A stretch of DNA of 14,708 nt from Pseudaquabacterium sp043779845 (GCA_043779845.1 JAYWDK010000171.1:1-14708), one strand, 5' to 3'. Counted from the stretch's first letter, positions 1 through 7,790 are shown. Numbers and translations are program-made. The notes: generated by a model not told the origin, from the letters alone.

Positions 1-755
1 AGCCCAGCCTCGACAAACAGGCTTGCCAAAACATGCGTTTGTTCATCAGCGGATCGGCACCGCTGCTGGTGGAAACGTTCGACGACTGGATCAGGCGCAC
101 CGGCCACACCCTGCTGGAGCGCTACGGCATGAGCGAGACGGTGATGCTCACCAGCAACCCCTGCCGCACGGTCGATGGCGCGCGCCAGCGTGGCACCGTG
201 GGCCCGGCGCTGCCAGGGGTTGCTGTGCGGGTGGTGGACGACTCAGGCGCGCTGTGCCCCGCCGGCACCATCGGCCATATCCAGGTGCGTGGCCCCAACG
301 TGTTTGCCGGCTACTGGCGCATGCCTGAAAAAACCAAGGAGGAGTTCACGCAAGATGAACAGGGCCAAGCCTGGTTCAAGACCGGCGACGTGGGCCGCGT
401 GGCCGCCGACGGGTTCGTGGCCATCGTGGGCCGCAGCAAAGACCTGATCATCAGCGGCGGCTACAACGTCTACCCGGCCGAGATCGAAGCGTTCATCAAT
501 GAGCTGCCCGGCGTGGCCGAATCGGCCGTGATCGGCGTGCCGCACCCCGACTTTGGCGAGGCGGTGGTGGCGGTGGTGGTGGCCAAGCCCGGCGCCACAC
601 CCGACCCCGCCACCCTGATCGCCAGCATCAAGGGCCAGATCGCCAATTTCAAGGTGCCCAAGCACTTGTTTGTGGTGGCTGATTTGCCACGCAATACCAT
701 GGGCAAAGTGCAAAAAAACCTGCTGCGAGAACAGCACAAGGCGCTGTTTTCGTGA
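1..755 (+). CDS. matB: Malonyl-CoA synthetase (malonate--CoA ligase), 5'-truncated by the window edge
   Basis: This enzyme of the acyl-adenylate (ANL) superfamily converts malonate, ATP and CoA to malonyl-CoA in the cytoplasm. The frame is open from base 3, ahead of the first Met at 33, so the N-terminal half lies outside the window. What remains is the C-terminal part of the adenylation domain and the mobile C-terminal domain. Visible motifs are RLFISGSAPL (from base 36), YGMSET (123-140), a TGD motif near 381, GRSKDLIISGGYNVYP (hinge and CoA-binding region) and NTMGKVQK, whose GK lysine (705-707) is the adenylation catalytic lysine. The combination of LERYGMSET, SNP and GPNVFKGYWRMPEKT-like segments matches known MatB proteins better than general fatty acyl-CoA ligases. 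Malonate decarboxylase or transport genes would be expected upstream but cannot be seen. The family call is firm; substrate specificity is inferred from similarity. Confidence 0.88.
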   Translation, partial: PSLDKQACQNMRLFISGSAPLLVETFDDWIRRTGHTLLERYGMSETVMLTSNPCRTVDGARQRGTVGPALPGVAVRVVDDSGALCPAGTIGHIQVRGPNVFAGYWRMPEKTKEEFTQDEQGQAWFKTGDVGRVAADGFVAIVGRSKDLIISGGYNVYPAEIEAFINELPGVAESAVIGVPHPDFGEAVVAVVVAKPGATPDPATLIASIKGQIANFKVPKHLFVVADLPRNTMGKVQKNLLREQHKALFS

Positions 756-778
756 GCCCCGCCATGCGCCATTGACGG

Positions 779-790
779 CGCCAATTGGCG
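779..790. repeat. 12-base perfect palindrome between matB and the CWC gene
   Basis: CGCCAATTGGCG is a perfect palindrome 24 bases after the matB stop. It could be a protein-binding site for the downstream small gene, but one 12-base palindrome in GC-rich DNA may be chance. There is no T-run after it, so it does not look like a terminator. Confidence 0.3.
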
Positions 791-859
791 TGATCGCGGC
801 GCCCGGCGCCACGTTGGCAGCGCGCGCCCTGGACGCGTACATCAAAGGATAGGAAATCA

Positions 860-1120
860 ATGCCCGATGCGCCCGCCTGTTCGCCAAGCCCAGGCTTTGT
901 TCAAGTTGACGATCCACCCAGGGTGACGGCCAGCACCAGCCGCTGCCCCCGCTGCGGCGGCGGTTTTGAATGCGGCGCCGCCGGGCCAGCGCCCTGCGCC
1001 TGCACCGGCCTGGCGCTGGCGCCCGCACTATTGGCCGAGTTGCGCTGCCGCTATGAGGGCTGCCTGTGCCTGCGATGCCTGCGTGAACTGGCGCTGCCGC
1101 AAGCGCCCTGCGGCGAGTAG
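860..1120 (+). CDS. Small cysteine-rich protein of the CWC family, function unknown
   Basis: This 86-residue protein has eleven cysteines (7, 29, 32, 38, 46, 48, 63, 68, 70, 73 and 84). The core runs CPRCGGGFEC, then PCAC at 45-48, then a helix-like stretch with LAPALLAEL, and then CLCLRCL at 68-74. That order matches the cysteine-rich CWC family of small proteobacterial proteins, which presumably bind zinc or another metal; no function is established. In the usual signature the middle motif is C-W-C, whereas this copy has C-A-C. The start is supported by two purine-rich sites, AAGGAT (845-850) and AGGAA (851-855). It lies 104 bases after matB on the same strand and converges with nrdJ. No signal peptide or membrane segment is visible. 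Confidence 0.72.
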   Translation: MPDAPACSPSPGFVQVDDPPRVTASTSRCPRCGGGFECGAAGPAPCACTGLALAPALLAELRCRYEGCLCLRCLRELALPQAPCGE

Positions 1121-1186
1121 CGCCCCCGCGCACGCGCCGCGCCCGGCTGTTGGCGCCCGCAACCCGACCCCAAGCCCGACAGGCTC

Positions 1187-4100
1187 CTAGCCGCACTGCC
1201 CCACATACCCACACGCGGTGCAAAACTCGCAACCGTCTTTGTGGATCAGCGTGTGGTTGCCGCACTCGGGGCAGGCTTTGCCGGCCATGGTGGTGATGCC
1301 ACCGGGCGACGCAGGCACCGCTGACCCAAGGTGTTTGGCCACCGGCGCCGCCAAAATGCCCATCTCACGCAGTGGCAGGCCGGCCTCATTGAGCACGCCC
1401 AGCATGGCGTAGCGGTGGATCACCAGCCGGGCGATGTAGGCCACGGTGCTGGGCCAGGTTTGCTGGCGCTTTTGCCCGTTTCCAACTTGTGGCACGGGCG
1501 CCATGAAGTGGCCCAGTGGCTCGCCCACGTTCAGCAGCTTGCGCAGCTTCATGCCAATCCAGGCCGGGTCCATCACCCGCATGTCCAGCGACAACAAACG
1601 CGCCAGGCCATCAAACGCACGCGGGTAATTTCCGGAGAAACCGATGGCGCAGGGCCGCGTCACGGTGCTGCCGTCGGGCCCGGGCAGTGACACCTCCTTG
1701 AGCGTGACGGTGAACGATTCACCGGTGGCGTGGTTGTCCACGTCCACCGCCCAGGCCAGCGTGCCGGCGGTGCCGGTGCGTGGCTCTTCGCGGCTGAACA
1801 TGGCGTCCAGCACGGGCGTGGCGCCGCCTTCTTGCAGGGCGCCCAACTGCTCGCAGCGCCAGCGGATGACGGCCGCCGTGGCCGCCACCACGCCCGGGAA
1901 CAAACGCGGCTCGCCGCTGGGCGGGAACGGCATTTCAAACGCGCGCTCTTCGGCCACCGTGGCCAGCGCGTCGAGCTTGAGCTTGAGCCAGGCGGCGTCA
2001 TTGGCGCGCATGTCCATCGACAGCGTTTTGGCCAGCGCGCCAATGCCACGTGGCTGCTCGGCGCCGTTGACCCACACCTCAAACGGCACGTTTTGCGCAA
2101 ACAAACCCGTGCCCGGTCCAGCCTCGGCGGGCAACTCGCCCACGAACAACGAGAAGTCGCCAAACGGGTGCTGGATCAGGTAGCTCCAGGCCGGGTTGCC
2201 CGCTGGCAGCTCGGGCCGGCTGGGCCAGCGCAGGCTGGCCAGCACGGGCGCGGGCAGGCGATCAAGGCGCAGGCGCTGGTTGGCGCCATCAAACGCGGCC
2301 AGCGGCTCGGGCTGAACCGAACGCTCAGTTTGCGCGCCAGGGTTGCTGCCGGCGTCGGCCGGCACCAGGGGCGCGTCCACGCTCAACACCGAGCCCAGCA
2401 CGGCGTTGGGCCGGTAGGTGGCCAGGCCCTTCAGGCCGGCTTGCCAGGCTTGCAGGTACAGGCCCTGAAAGTCTTCATACGGGTAATCGACCGGCACGTT
2501 GACGGTTTTGCTGATCGACGTGTCGATGAACGGCGCCACGGCGGCCACCATCGCGGCGTGGGCCTCGGCGCTCATCTCCAGCGCGGTGACAAACGCATCC
2601 GTCAACGGTGCATCCACGCCCTTCAGGTGGCGGTACAAGCGCCAGGCATGGTCCTCAACGGCGTAGTGCTTGAAGCTGTTGTCGGGCTCGCGCTTTTTGC
2701 GGGTGTAGCTCCAGCTGAACGCCGGCTCGATGCCGTTGCTGGCGTTGTCGGCAAAAGCCAGGCTGATGGTGCCCGTGGGCGCGATCGACAGCAAGTGGGA
2801 GTTGCGCAAGCCCTGGGCGCGGATCTTGTCTTTGAGCGCTGGTGGCAGGCGTGAGGCAAACGAGGCGCGCGAAAGATACAGGTCAGCGTTGAACAGCGGA
2901 AACGCGCCGCGCTCGGCCGCCAGATCGGCGCTGGCGCCGTAAGCGGCGTCGCGCATCACGGCCGAGATATGGGCTGCCGTGTCGCGCGCTTCGGGCGTGT
3001 CATAGCGCTGGCCCAGCATCACCAGCGCGTCGCCCAGGCCGGTGAAACCCAGGCCTACGCGGCGCTTGGCCATGGCCTCGGCTTGCTGCTGCGGCAGCGG
3101 CCACACGGTCACGTCCAGCACGTTGTCGAGCATGCGCGTGGCCACGCCGGCCACCTCAGCAAAACCGGCGTCGTCAAACGCGGCGTCGGGCTCAAACGGG
3201 CGCTGCACAAAGTGCGTGAGATCGATGCTGCCCAGGCAGCAGCAGCCGTAGGGCGGAAGGGGTTGCTCACCACAATTGTGTACAAACAAGCCGTTGGCAT
3301 CAAAGGCATGAATGTCTTCAACGGTGACATCAAAAACGGGCTCAATCCCGTCCTCCACCAGCGACTCAACCGTGGCCGTGAAGCGCTCTCGATTGAGGCT
3401 ACGCCGGTAGCTGTTCAACAAGTCAGCCAGGCGCTGGGCTTTGGCGTCGTCTTCAAAACCGATGCGCTCGGCAAACACCGCCAGGTTGTCGCCCGAGATC
3501 ACCAATTCATGCAGGGCTTGCTGTGGATACTCACGCGCTTGCCGCTGGGCGTCTGGCAGCAAGGCCAAACCCGCCGGCTTGCGATTGTGGTAAATCGTGC
3601 TCACCACGCCCAGGCGCAACAGCAAACGCTGGGTCGATTCAAGCAGCGCTGCGTCGACTTGCGTCAGCCGCACGCTGACGCCTTTTTCCTGACTGCCTTG
3701 CACGGAGCCATCGGCATCAAACAAGCCGCGCAACAAGCCCTGGTAAAAGGCCGACGAGCCGGCTTCCATCGCCGGCGTGATGGTTTTGTGGCCCACGGCC
3801 AAGCCCAGTTCAAGCGTCAAACGACCCAAGGCCGCCGACGCCAGACGGAACTCACCGCGCCCCGAAACTGCCCGCTGCCAACCTTGAAAATCGGCGCGGT
3901 GCGGCATGGCCATGGCCGCCATTTCGGCCGCGCGCATGATGCCCGTGGCGCTGTGTGGCGCGGCAAACGGCAGGCCGCCCACGGCCTTGAGCTCGGGCGC
4001 CCAGGCGGACAACACCACCTTGTCGGCCTTGATCGTGCCGTCGCCCAGCAACAAGCCGATCAGATAGCCCTCGCCCTCGGTATGGGCGCCGTCCCAGCCG

Positions 4101-5380
4101 GCCAGGGCGCGGTGGTCGTGCAGCAGGATTTCATCGCCGGGCAACAAGTCAGCGGCGGGCGCCCAGGCGCTTTCAACCAGATAGCGGGTCTTGCGCGTGA
4201 CACGCCGCACCGGGTGGTCGCCCGTCAGGCGCAGGCTGTGCCCTTCGCGGGTGCTGAGCTTCAAAACCGCCTTGGTGCCGGTGGCAAAAAAGCCCGCCGA
4301 TTCAGTGCGGTAGGGTTTGCCATCAACCACCGCCACAAAAGCTTGGCCAATGAGTTGGCGCACTTGTCGGGCACCTTCGCTGGTGGTGACCCAGGTATCG
4401 GCCGTGACGCAGGGGTTGGTGGCGGCGATGGTTTCGCAATACCCCAGGTTGTTGTCGTCGTTGATGCGGTCCAGGAACAGCACGCCGGGCTCGGCGTGGT
4501 CATAGGTGCTGCGCATGATCAGGTCCCACAGCGTGCGCGCCGGGGTGGTTCGGTACACCCACAGGCCATCGGCCCTTTGGTGCGCGCCGGCGGCCTTGAG
4601 CGCCGGGCTGGGCTCGGCCTTGTGCACCAGGGCCATCTCGCCATCGGCTTGCACGGCCTGCATGAAGGCGTCGGTGATGCCCACCGAAATGTTGAAGTTG
4701 CGCAGATCACCGGAGTCCTTGGCGCGGATGAAGGCCTCCACGTCGGGGTGATCGCAGCGCAGCACCGCCATTTGCGCGCCGCGCCGGCTGCCGGCGGATT
4801 CAACGGTTTCACAGCTGCGGTCAAACACCCGCATGTAGCTGACCGGGCCCGACGCGCTGCTTTGAGTGGGCGCCACCCAGGCGCCGGCGGGGCGGATGCG
4901 TGAAAAATCGTAGCCCACGCCGCCGCCGCGCCGCATGGTCTCAGCCGCCTCGGTGAGCGCGGTGTAGATGCCCACGAAGCCCTCTTCGGGCTGCGAGATC
5001 GAATCACCCACGGGCTGCACAAAGCAGTTGATCAGCGTGGCGGCCAGCGGCGTGCCGGCGGCCGAATTGATGCGCCCGGCGGGCACAAAGCCCCGGCGCT
5101 GGGCGTCCAGAAACTTGGCCTCCCAGGCGGCGCGTTGATCGGCGGGTTCGGCCTTGGCCAAGGCGCGCGCCACGCGGCGGCGCACGTCGTCGGGAGTGCG
5201 CTCGTCGCCTTTGGCGTATTTTTCAGCCAATACTTCGGCGCTGATGGGCTGCGGCGGCAGGCTGGAAAACGCGGCGCTGGGCTCGGCGGCTGTCGGCACG
5301 GATGTCGCCACGGCGCCAGCGCCAAGTGCTGCGGGCACGGCGGGCGTGCTGCGTTGATGGGTGGGGATGGAGTTGCTCAT
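1187..5380 (-). CDS. nrdJ: Adenosylcobalamin-dependent (class II) ribonucleoside-diphosphate reductase with an in-frame intein
   Basis: Class II ribonucleotide reductase makes deoxyribonucleotides using coenzyme B12 to generate a thiyl radical, with or without oxygen. The precursor is 1397 residues; removing the 379-residue intein (324-702) leaves 1018. N-terminal motifs include NCFVQPV, whose Cys119 matches the first active-site redox cysteine, MRRGGGVGYDFSRIRP (149-164), ETVESAGSRRG and NISVGITDAF. Rejoining gives NPCGEQPLPPYG, in which N, C and E correspond to the Asn-x-Cys-x-Glu triad of E. coli NrdA (Asn437, Cys439, Glu441). The catalytic cysteine is Cys703, and Cys714, 11 residues on, matches the second redox cysteine. 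Later motifs are SIAPTGTISL and KTVNVP, then two TSCPD-like segments and a C-terminal tail CPECG...CEFCTACGYVGQCG with swinging redox and zinc-type cysteines. I chose the Met at 5380 because the open frame extends 45 codons upstream through promoter-like sequence; its ribosome site (GAAAG) is weak. No B12-box riboswitch was found in the leader. Confidence 0.95.
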   Translation of the reverse strand: MSNSIPTHQRSTPAVPAALGAGAVATSVPTAAEPSAAFSSLPPQPISAEVLAEKYAKGDERTPDDVRRRVARALAKAEPADQRAAWEAKFLDAQRRGFVPAGRINSAAGTPLAATLINCFVQPVGDSISQPEEGFVGIYTALTEAAETMRRGGGVGYDFSRIRPAGAWVAPTQSSASGPVSYMRVFDRSCETVESAGSRRGAQMAVLRCDHPDVEAFIRAKDSGDLRNFNISVGITDAFMQAVQADGEMALVHKAEPSPALKAAGAHQRADGLWVYRTTPARTLWDLIMRSTYDHAEPGVLFLDRINDDNNLGYCETIAATNPCVTADTWVTTSEGARQVRQLIGQAFVAVVDGKPYRTESAGFFATGTKAVLKLSTREGHSLRLTGDHPVRRVTRKTRYLVESAWAPAADLLPGDEILLHDHRALAGWDGAHTEGEGYLIGLLLGDGTIKADKVVLSAWAPELKAVGGLPFAAPHSATGIMRAAEMAAMAMPHRADFQGWQRAVSGRGEFRLASAALGRLTLELGLAVGHKTITPAMEAGSSAFYQGLLRGLFDADGSVQGSQEKGVSVRLTQVDAALLESTQRLLLRLGVVSTIYHNRKPAGLALLPDAQRQAREYPQQALHELVISGDNLAVFAERIGFEDDAKAQRLADLLNSYRRSLNRERFTATVESLVEDGIEPVFDVTVEDIHAFDANGLFVHNCGEQPLPPYGCCCLGSIDLTHFVQRPFEPDAAFDDAGFAEVAGVATRMLDNVLDVTVWPLPQQQAEAMAKRRVGLGFTGLGDALVMLGQRYDTPEARDTAAHISAVMRDAAYGASADLAAERGAFPLFNADLYLSRASFASRLPPALKDKIRAQGLRNSHLLSIAPTGTISLAFADNASNGIEPAFSWSYTRKKREPDNSFKHYAVEDHAWRLYRHLKGVDAPLTDAFVTALEMSAEAHAAMVAAVAPFIDTSISKTVNVPVDYPYEDFQGLYLQAWQAGLKGLATYRPNAVLGSVLSVDAPLVPADAGSNPGAQTERSVQPEPLAAFDGANQRLRLDRLPAPVLASLRWPSRPELPAGNPAWSYLIQHPFGDFSLFVGELPAEAGPGTGLFAQNVPFEVWVNGAEQPRGIGALAKTLSMDMRANDAAWLKLKLDALATVAEERAFEMPFPPSGEPRLFPGVVAATAAVIRWRCEQLGALQEGGATPVLDAMFSREEPRTGTAGTLAWAVDVDNHATGESFTVTLKEVSLPGPDGSTVTRPCAIGFSGNYPRAFDGLARLLSLDMRVMDPAWIGMKLRKLLNVGEPLGHFMAPVPQVGNGQKRQQTWPSTVAYIARLVIHRYAMLGVLNEAGLPLREMGILAAPVAKHLGSAVPASPGGITTMAGKACPECGNHTLIHKDGCEFCTACGYVGQCG
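3275..4411 (-). mobile_element. Intein with LAGLIDADG homing endonuclease inserted in NrdJ
   Basis: This 379-residue intein occupies precursor residues 324-702. Splicing block A starts with Cys1 (CVTADTWVTTSEG), block B contains T63-G-D-H66, block F is VFDVTVEDIHAF (His368), and block G ends LFVHN with penultimate His378 and terminal Asn379. The next residue is the extein cysteine of CGEQ, so all class 1 splicing residues are present (Cys1, His-Asn, Cys+1). Between the splicing halves lie two LAGLIDADG-type motifs, YLIGLLLGDG (116-125) and LLRGLFDADG (226-235). Their acidic residues Asp124 and Asp234 are intact, so the endonuclease may be active. No frameshift or stop interrupts it. By count the 60 bases from 3301 are 50% GC, below the surrounding extein, which is weak support for horizontal arrival. 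Endonuclease activity and its target site are inferred. Confidence 0.95.
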
Positions 5381-5460
5381 GGCAGATCTTTCGTCGGCAA
5401 GCCCCGCATGATGACGGCATGGGGCCGGTGGGGATTTGATGCACCGCAGGGGCGGTTGAG

Positions 5461-5476
5461 CTGGCGGTTTATACAG
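5461..5476. promoter_or_regulatory. LexA-like SOS box in the nrdJ/helicase divergent region
   Basis: Plus strand reads CTGG-N8-ACAG; minus strand reads CTGT-N8-CCAG, flanked as TACTGTATAAACCGCCAGCT. This is one mismatch from the CTGT-N8-ACAG LexA consensus, and the half-site TACTGTATA is perfect. The CCAGCT end is the same departure seen in the E. coli uvrD operator. It lies 80 bases from the nrdJ start and 110 bases from the helicase start, in the most AT-rich stretch of the region, where a promoter core would be expected. It could control either gene or both. No paired NrdR boxes were seen. Confidence 0.6.
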
Positions 5477-5526
5477 TATTCTTCGCGGCCCGGGCCGGCC
5501 GGCCAGCCCAGCCATGATGCCTTCGC

Positions 5527-5563
5527 CGGGTTTGGGATCGATGCCCGAACCCGCAGTTTTTTT
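5527..5563 (+). terminator. Intrinsic terminator-like hairpin in the helicase leader (possible attenuator)
   Basis: A 10-base stem (5527-5536, CGGGTTTGGG, with 5544-5553, CCCGAACCCG) pairs fully if one G-U wobble is allowed, with a 7-base loop. Three bases later come seven consecutive T's (5557-5563). The order hairpin then T-run fits termination on the plus strand only; on the minus strand the sequence after the hairpin has no T-run. It ends 23 bases before the helicase GTG, downstream of the LexA-like box, so it would act on the helicase transcript itself or on antisense transcription leaving nrdJ. Confidence 0.65.
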
Positions 5564-5586
5564 GATCCAAAGAGGGCCCCAACACT

Positions 5587-7761
5587 GTGGTTGTTCTCGA
5601 CCTTGACCCCAACATCCCAGCCGGTGGCGCGGTGGGCGCGCCGCAGCGGCCCCGTGGCCCCGCCGCCACCCGCGCCGACCCGTTCAGCACGCTCAATACC
5701 CAGCAACGGGCCGCCGTGGCGCACGGATGCACGCCGCTGCTGGTGCTGGCTGGCGCGGGCTCGGGCAAAACGCTCACGTTGGCCGCGCGCGTGGCCAGCT
5801 TGGTGCTCGGCGGCGCTGACCCACAGCGCCTGCTGCTGCTCACCTTCTCGCGCCGCGCCTCGCAAGAAATGCAGCGCCGCGCCGGCCGCCTGCTGCATCA
5901 GGCGCTGGGCCTGCGTGCCACCCAGGCCGCGCCCACGCTGCCCTGGGCTGGCACGTTTCACGCCGTGGGCGCACGGCTGCTTCGGGGCTATGCCCGGTCC
6001 ATTGGGCTGGCCGAGAACTTCAGCATCATTGACCGCAGCGACGCCGAAGATCTGATGGCCTTGATGCGCCAGGCGCAGGGCCTGGCGGCCACCAAAAAAC
6101 GCTTTCCGCTCAAGAGCACGTGCCTGGCGATTTACAGCCGCACCATCAACCGGCAAGTGCCGCTGGCCGAGGTGCTGCAACAGGATTTTCCGTGGTGCGC
6201 CGATTGGCACGACGAGCTCAAGCTGCTGTTCAGGGCCTACGCCGCTGAAAAGGCCGGCCAGCACACGCTGGATTACGACGACTTGCTGCTGGCCTGGCAG
6301 CAGCTGCTCAGCAACCCGGCGCTGGCCGAGGTGGCCAACCACATGGCCGCACGCTTTGACCACGTGCTGGTGGACGAATACCAGGACACCAACCGCTTGC
6401 AAGCCGACATCCTGCAAGGCCTCAAGCCCGATGGCCAAGGCCTCACGGTGGTGGGCGACGACGCACAAGCCATCTACGGTTTCAGGGCCGCCGAGGTGGG
6501 CAACATCCTGGGCTTTGCGCGGCAGTTTGGGCCGACTACCCAGATCATCACGCTGGACCGCAACTACCGCTCCACCCAGCCCATCCTGGACGCCAGCAAC
6601 GCCGTGATCGCCCTGGCCCCCGAGCGCCATGCCAAAACCTTGTGGACAGACCGCGCCAGTTCGCAGCGCCCGCTGCTGGTGACCGTGGCCGACGAGCTGG
6701 ACCAGGCGCGCTGGGTGGCCGACAGCGTGCTGGCGCAGCGCGAGGCCGGGCTCACGCTCAAGCAGCAGGCGGTCTTGTTCCGCACCGGCCACCATGCCGC
6801 AGCGCTGGAGCTTGAGCTCACCCGGCGAAACATTCCGTTCGTCAAATTTGGCGGGCTGAAGTTTCTGGAGGCCGCGCACGTCAAGGACTTGTTGGCCACG
6901 CTGCGCTGGGCGCACAACCCACGCTGTCGGCTGGCGGGGTTCCGGGTGACGCAACTGGTGCCGGGCATCGGCCCGGCCGTGGCGCGCCGGGTGCTGGACG
7001 CGATGGCGGCAGCAATCGATCCGGGGCTGGCTTTGCAAGACTTCGTGCCCCCGGCTAACGCGTCATCAGAATGGTCTTTGCTCACGGCCTTGGTGGCCAA
7101 ACTGGCGGCGGGCAGCCAGGCCGAGCCCTCACGCTGGCCCGATGAACTGGCCGACGTGCTGGCCTGGTACGCACCTCATTTGCAGCGCCTGCACGCCGAC
7201 GACGCACCGGTGCGCCAGCTCGATCTGGACCAGTTGCAGCGCCTGGCTGTGGGCAGCGGCACACGCGAGCGCTTTTTGACCGAGCTGACGCTGGATCCGC
7301 CCGAGGCCACCAGCGATGAATCCGGCCCGCCACACCAGGACGAGGACTACCTGATCCTGTCCACCATCCACTCGGCCAAGGGCCAGGAGTGGAACGCGGT
7401 GACGATTTTGAATGTGGTGGACGGCTGTTTACCGGCCGACCTGAGCACCGGCTCGGCGGCCGCCGTGGCCGAGGAGCGCCGCCTGCTCTACGTGGCCATG
7501 ACCCGCGCCAAGCAGCAGTTGCAGCTGATGGTGCCGCTGCGGTTTCACGTTAGCCAGCAGCACCACTTGGGTGATCGCCATTTGTACGGTGGCCTGACAC
7601 GCTTCATCCCACCCGCGGTGGCGGCGCTGTTTGAGCGGGTGGTATCAACCCCGGCGGCGTTGGTGGCGGCAGGGCAGGCCCAAACCTTGGCCCAGTCCCT
7701 TGACCCCGCCGCTTTGCCCCCAGCGGCAGGCCCCTTGCGGCTGGGCGGCGCATGGGACTGA
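5587..7761 (+). CDS. UvrD/Rep-like superfamily 1A DNA helicase
   Basis: This 724-residue ATP-dependent 3'-5' DNA helicase is of UvrD/PcrA/Rep type, with a role in repair or replication restart. Motifs occur in family order: Q-motif LNTQQRAAV (36-44), Walker A AGAGSGKT (55-62), Ia TFSRRAS (86-92), Walker B VDEYQD (262-267), III VVGDDAQAIYGFR (288-300), IV LDRNYRS (323-329), V STIHSAKGQEW (592-602) and VI RRLLYVAMTRAK (631-642). Length is normal for the family. The start is GTG at 5587, preceded at 10 bases by AGAGGG; an in-frame TGA at 5563 excludes anything much further upstream, although GTG at 5632 is possible. The first 30 residues are Pro/Ala/Gly-rich and not part of the conserved fold. 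It diverges from nrdJ across a LexA-like box, suggesting SOS control. Whether it is the housekeeping UvrD or an extra paralogue cannot be told from this window. Confidence 0.9.
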   Translation: MVVLDLDPNIPAGGAVGAPQRPRGPAATRADPFSTLNTQQRAAVAHGCTPLLVLAGAGSGKTLTLAARVASLVLGGADPQRLLLLTFSRRASQEMQRRAGRLLHQALGLRATQAAPTLPWAGTFHAVGARLLRGYARSIGLAENFSIIDRSDAEDLMALMRQAQGLAATKKRFPLKSTCLAIYSRTINRQVPLAEVLQQDFPWCADWHDELKLLFRAYAAEKAGQHTLDYDDLLLAWQQLLSNPALAEVANHMAARFDHVLVDEYQDTNRLQADILQGLKPDGQGLTVVGDDAQAIYGFRAAEVGNILGFARQFGPTTQIITLDRNYRSTQPILDASNAVIALAPERHAKTLWTDRASSQRPLLVTVADELDQARWVADSVLAQREAGLTLKQQAVLFRTGHHAAALELELTRRNIPFVKFGGLKFLEAAHVKDLLATLRWAHNPRCRLAGFRVTQLVPGIGPAVARRVLDAMAAAIDPGLALQDFVPPANASSEWSLLTALVAKLAAGSQAEPSRWPDELADVLAWYAPHLQRLHADDAPVRQLDLDQLQRLAVGSGTRERFLTELTLDPPEATSDESGPPHQDEDYLILSTIHSAKGQEWNAVTILNVVDGCLPADLSTGSAAAVAEERRLLYVAMTRAKQQLQLMVPLRFHVSQQHHLGDRHLYGGLTRFIPPAVAALFERVVSTPAALVAAGQAQTLAQSLDPAALPPAAGPLRLGGAWD

Positions 7762-7779
7762 GCTCGCGCAGCGGCCCCC
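7758..7779 (+). repeat. 22-base direct repeat, copy 1, overlapping the helicase stop
   Basis: These 22 bases, beginning CTGAGCTCGC and ending GCGGCCCCC, recur exactly at 7831-7852. Copy 1 contains the helicase TGA stop (7759-7761). The spacing between starts is 73 bases. Confidence 0.85.
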
Positions 7780-7790
7780 GGAAGGGCGCC
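7773..7790 (+). terminator. Weak hairpin just after the helicase stop
   Basis: GGCCCCC (7773-7779) pairs with GGGCGCC (7784-7790) across a GGAA tetraloop, with one C-C mismatch. There is no T-run, so at best this is a 3'-end stabilising hairpin or a factor-dependent termination signal. Confidence 0.35.

Noticed and set aside
243..1265. A 340-codon minus-strand open frame opposite matB and the CWC gene
   Set aside because: The plus-strand MatB motifs are unambiguous and the antisense product is Arg/Ala/His-rich without domains.
2969..4903. A 644-codon plus-strand open frame opposite nrdJ
   Set aside because: Its translation is Gln/His/Arg/Ala-rich without domains, and the opposite strand carries the clear reductase and intein; this is a shadow frame of GC-rich coding DNA.
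5378..5410. A 10-codon upstream frame (MRGLPTKDLP) whose TGA overlaps the nrdJ ATG
   Set aside because: The overlap invites a translational-coupling idea, but there is no ribosome site before it and such short frames are common by chance.
5381..5515. A 45-codon N-terminal extension of NrdJ starting at 5515
   Set aside because: It would run through the LexA-like box and promoter-like AT-rich stretch and lacks family similarity; the Met at 5380 is preferred.
5381..5586. A cobalamin riboswitch ahead of nrdJ
   Set aside because: B12-dependent reductase genes often carry one, but no B12-box sequence (GCCACTG-like) was found in the leader on the minus strand.
5377..7038. A 553-codon minus-strand open frame opposite the helicase
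   Set aside because: The helicase on the plus strand has all motifs in order; the antisense translation has low-complexity composition and no recognisable domain.
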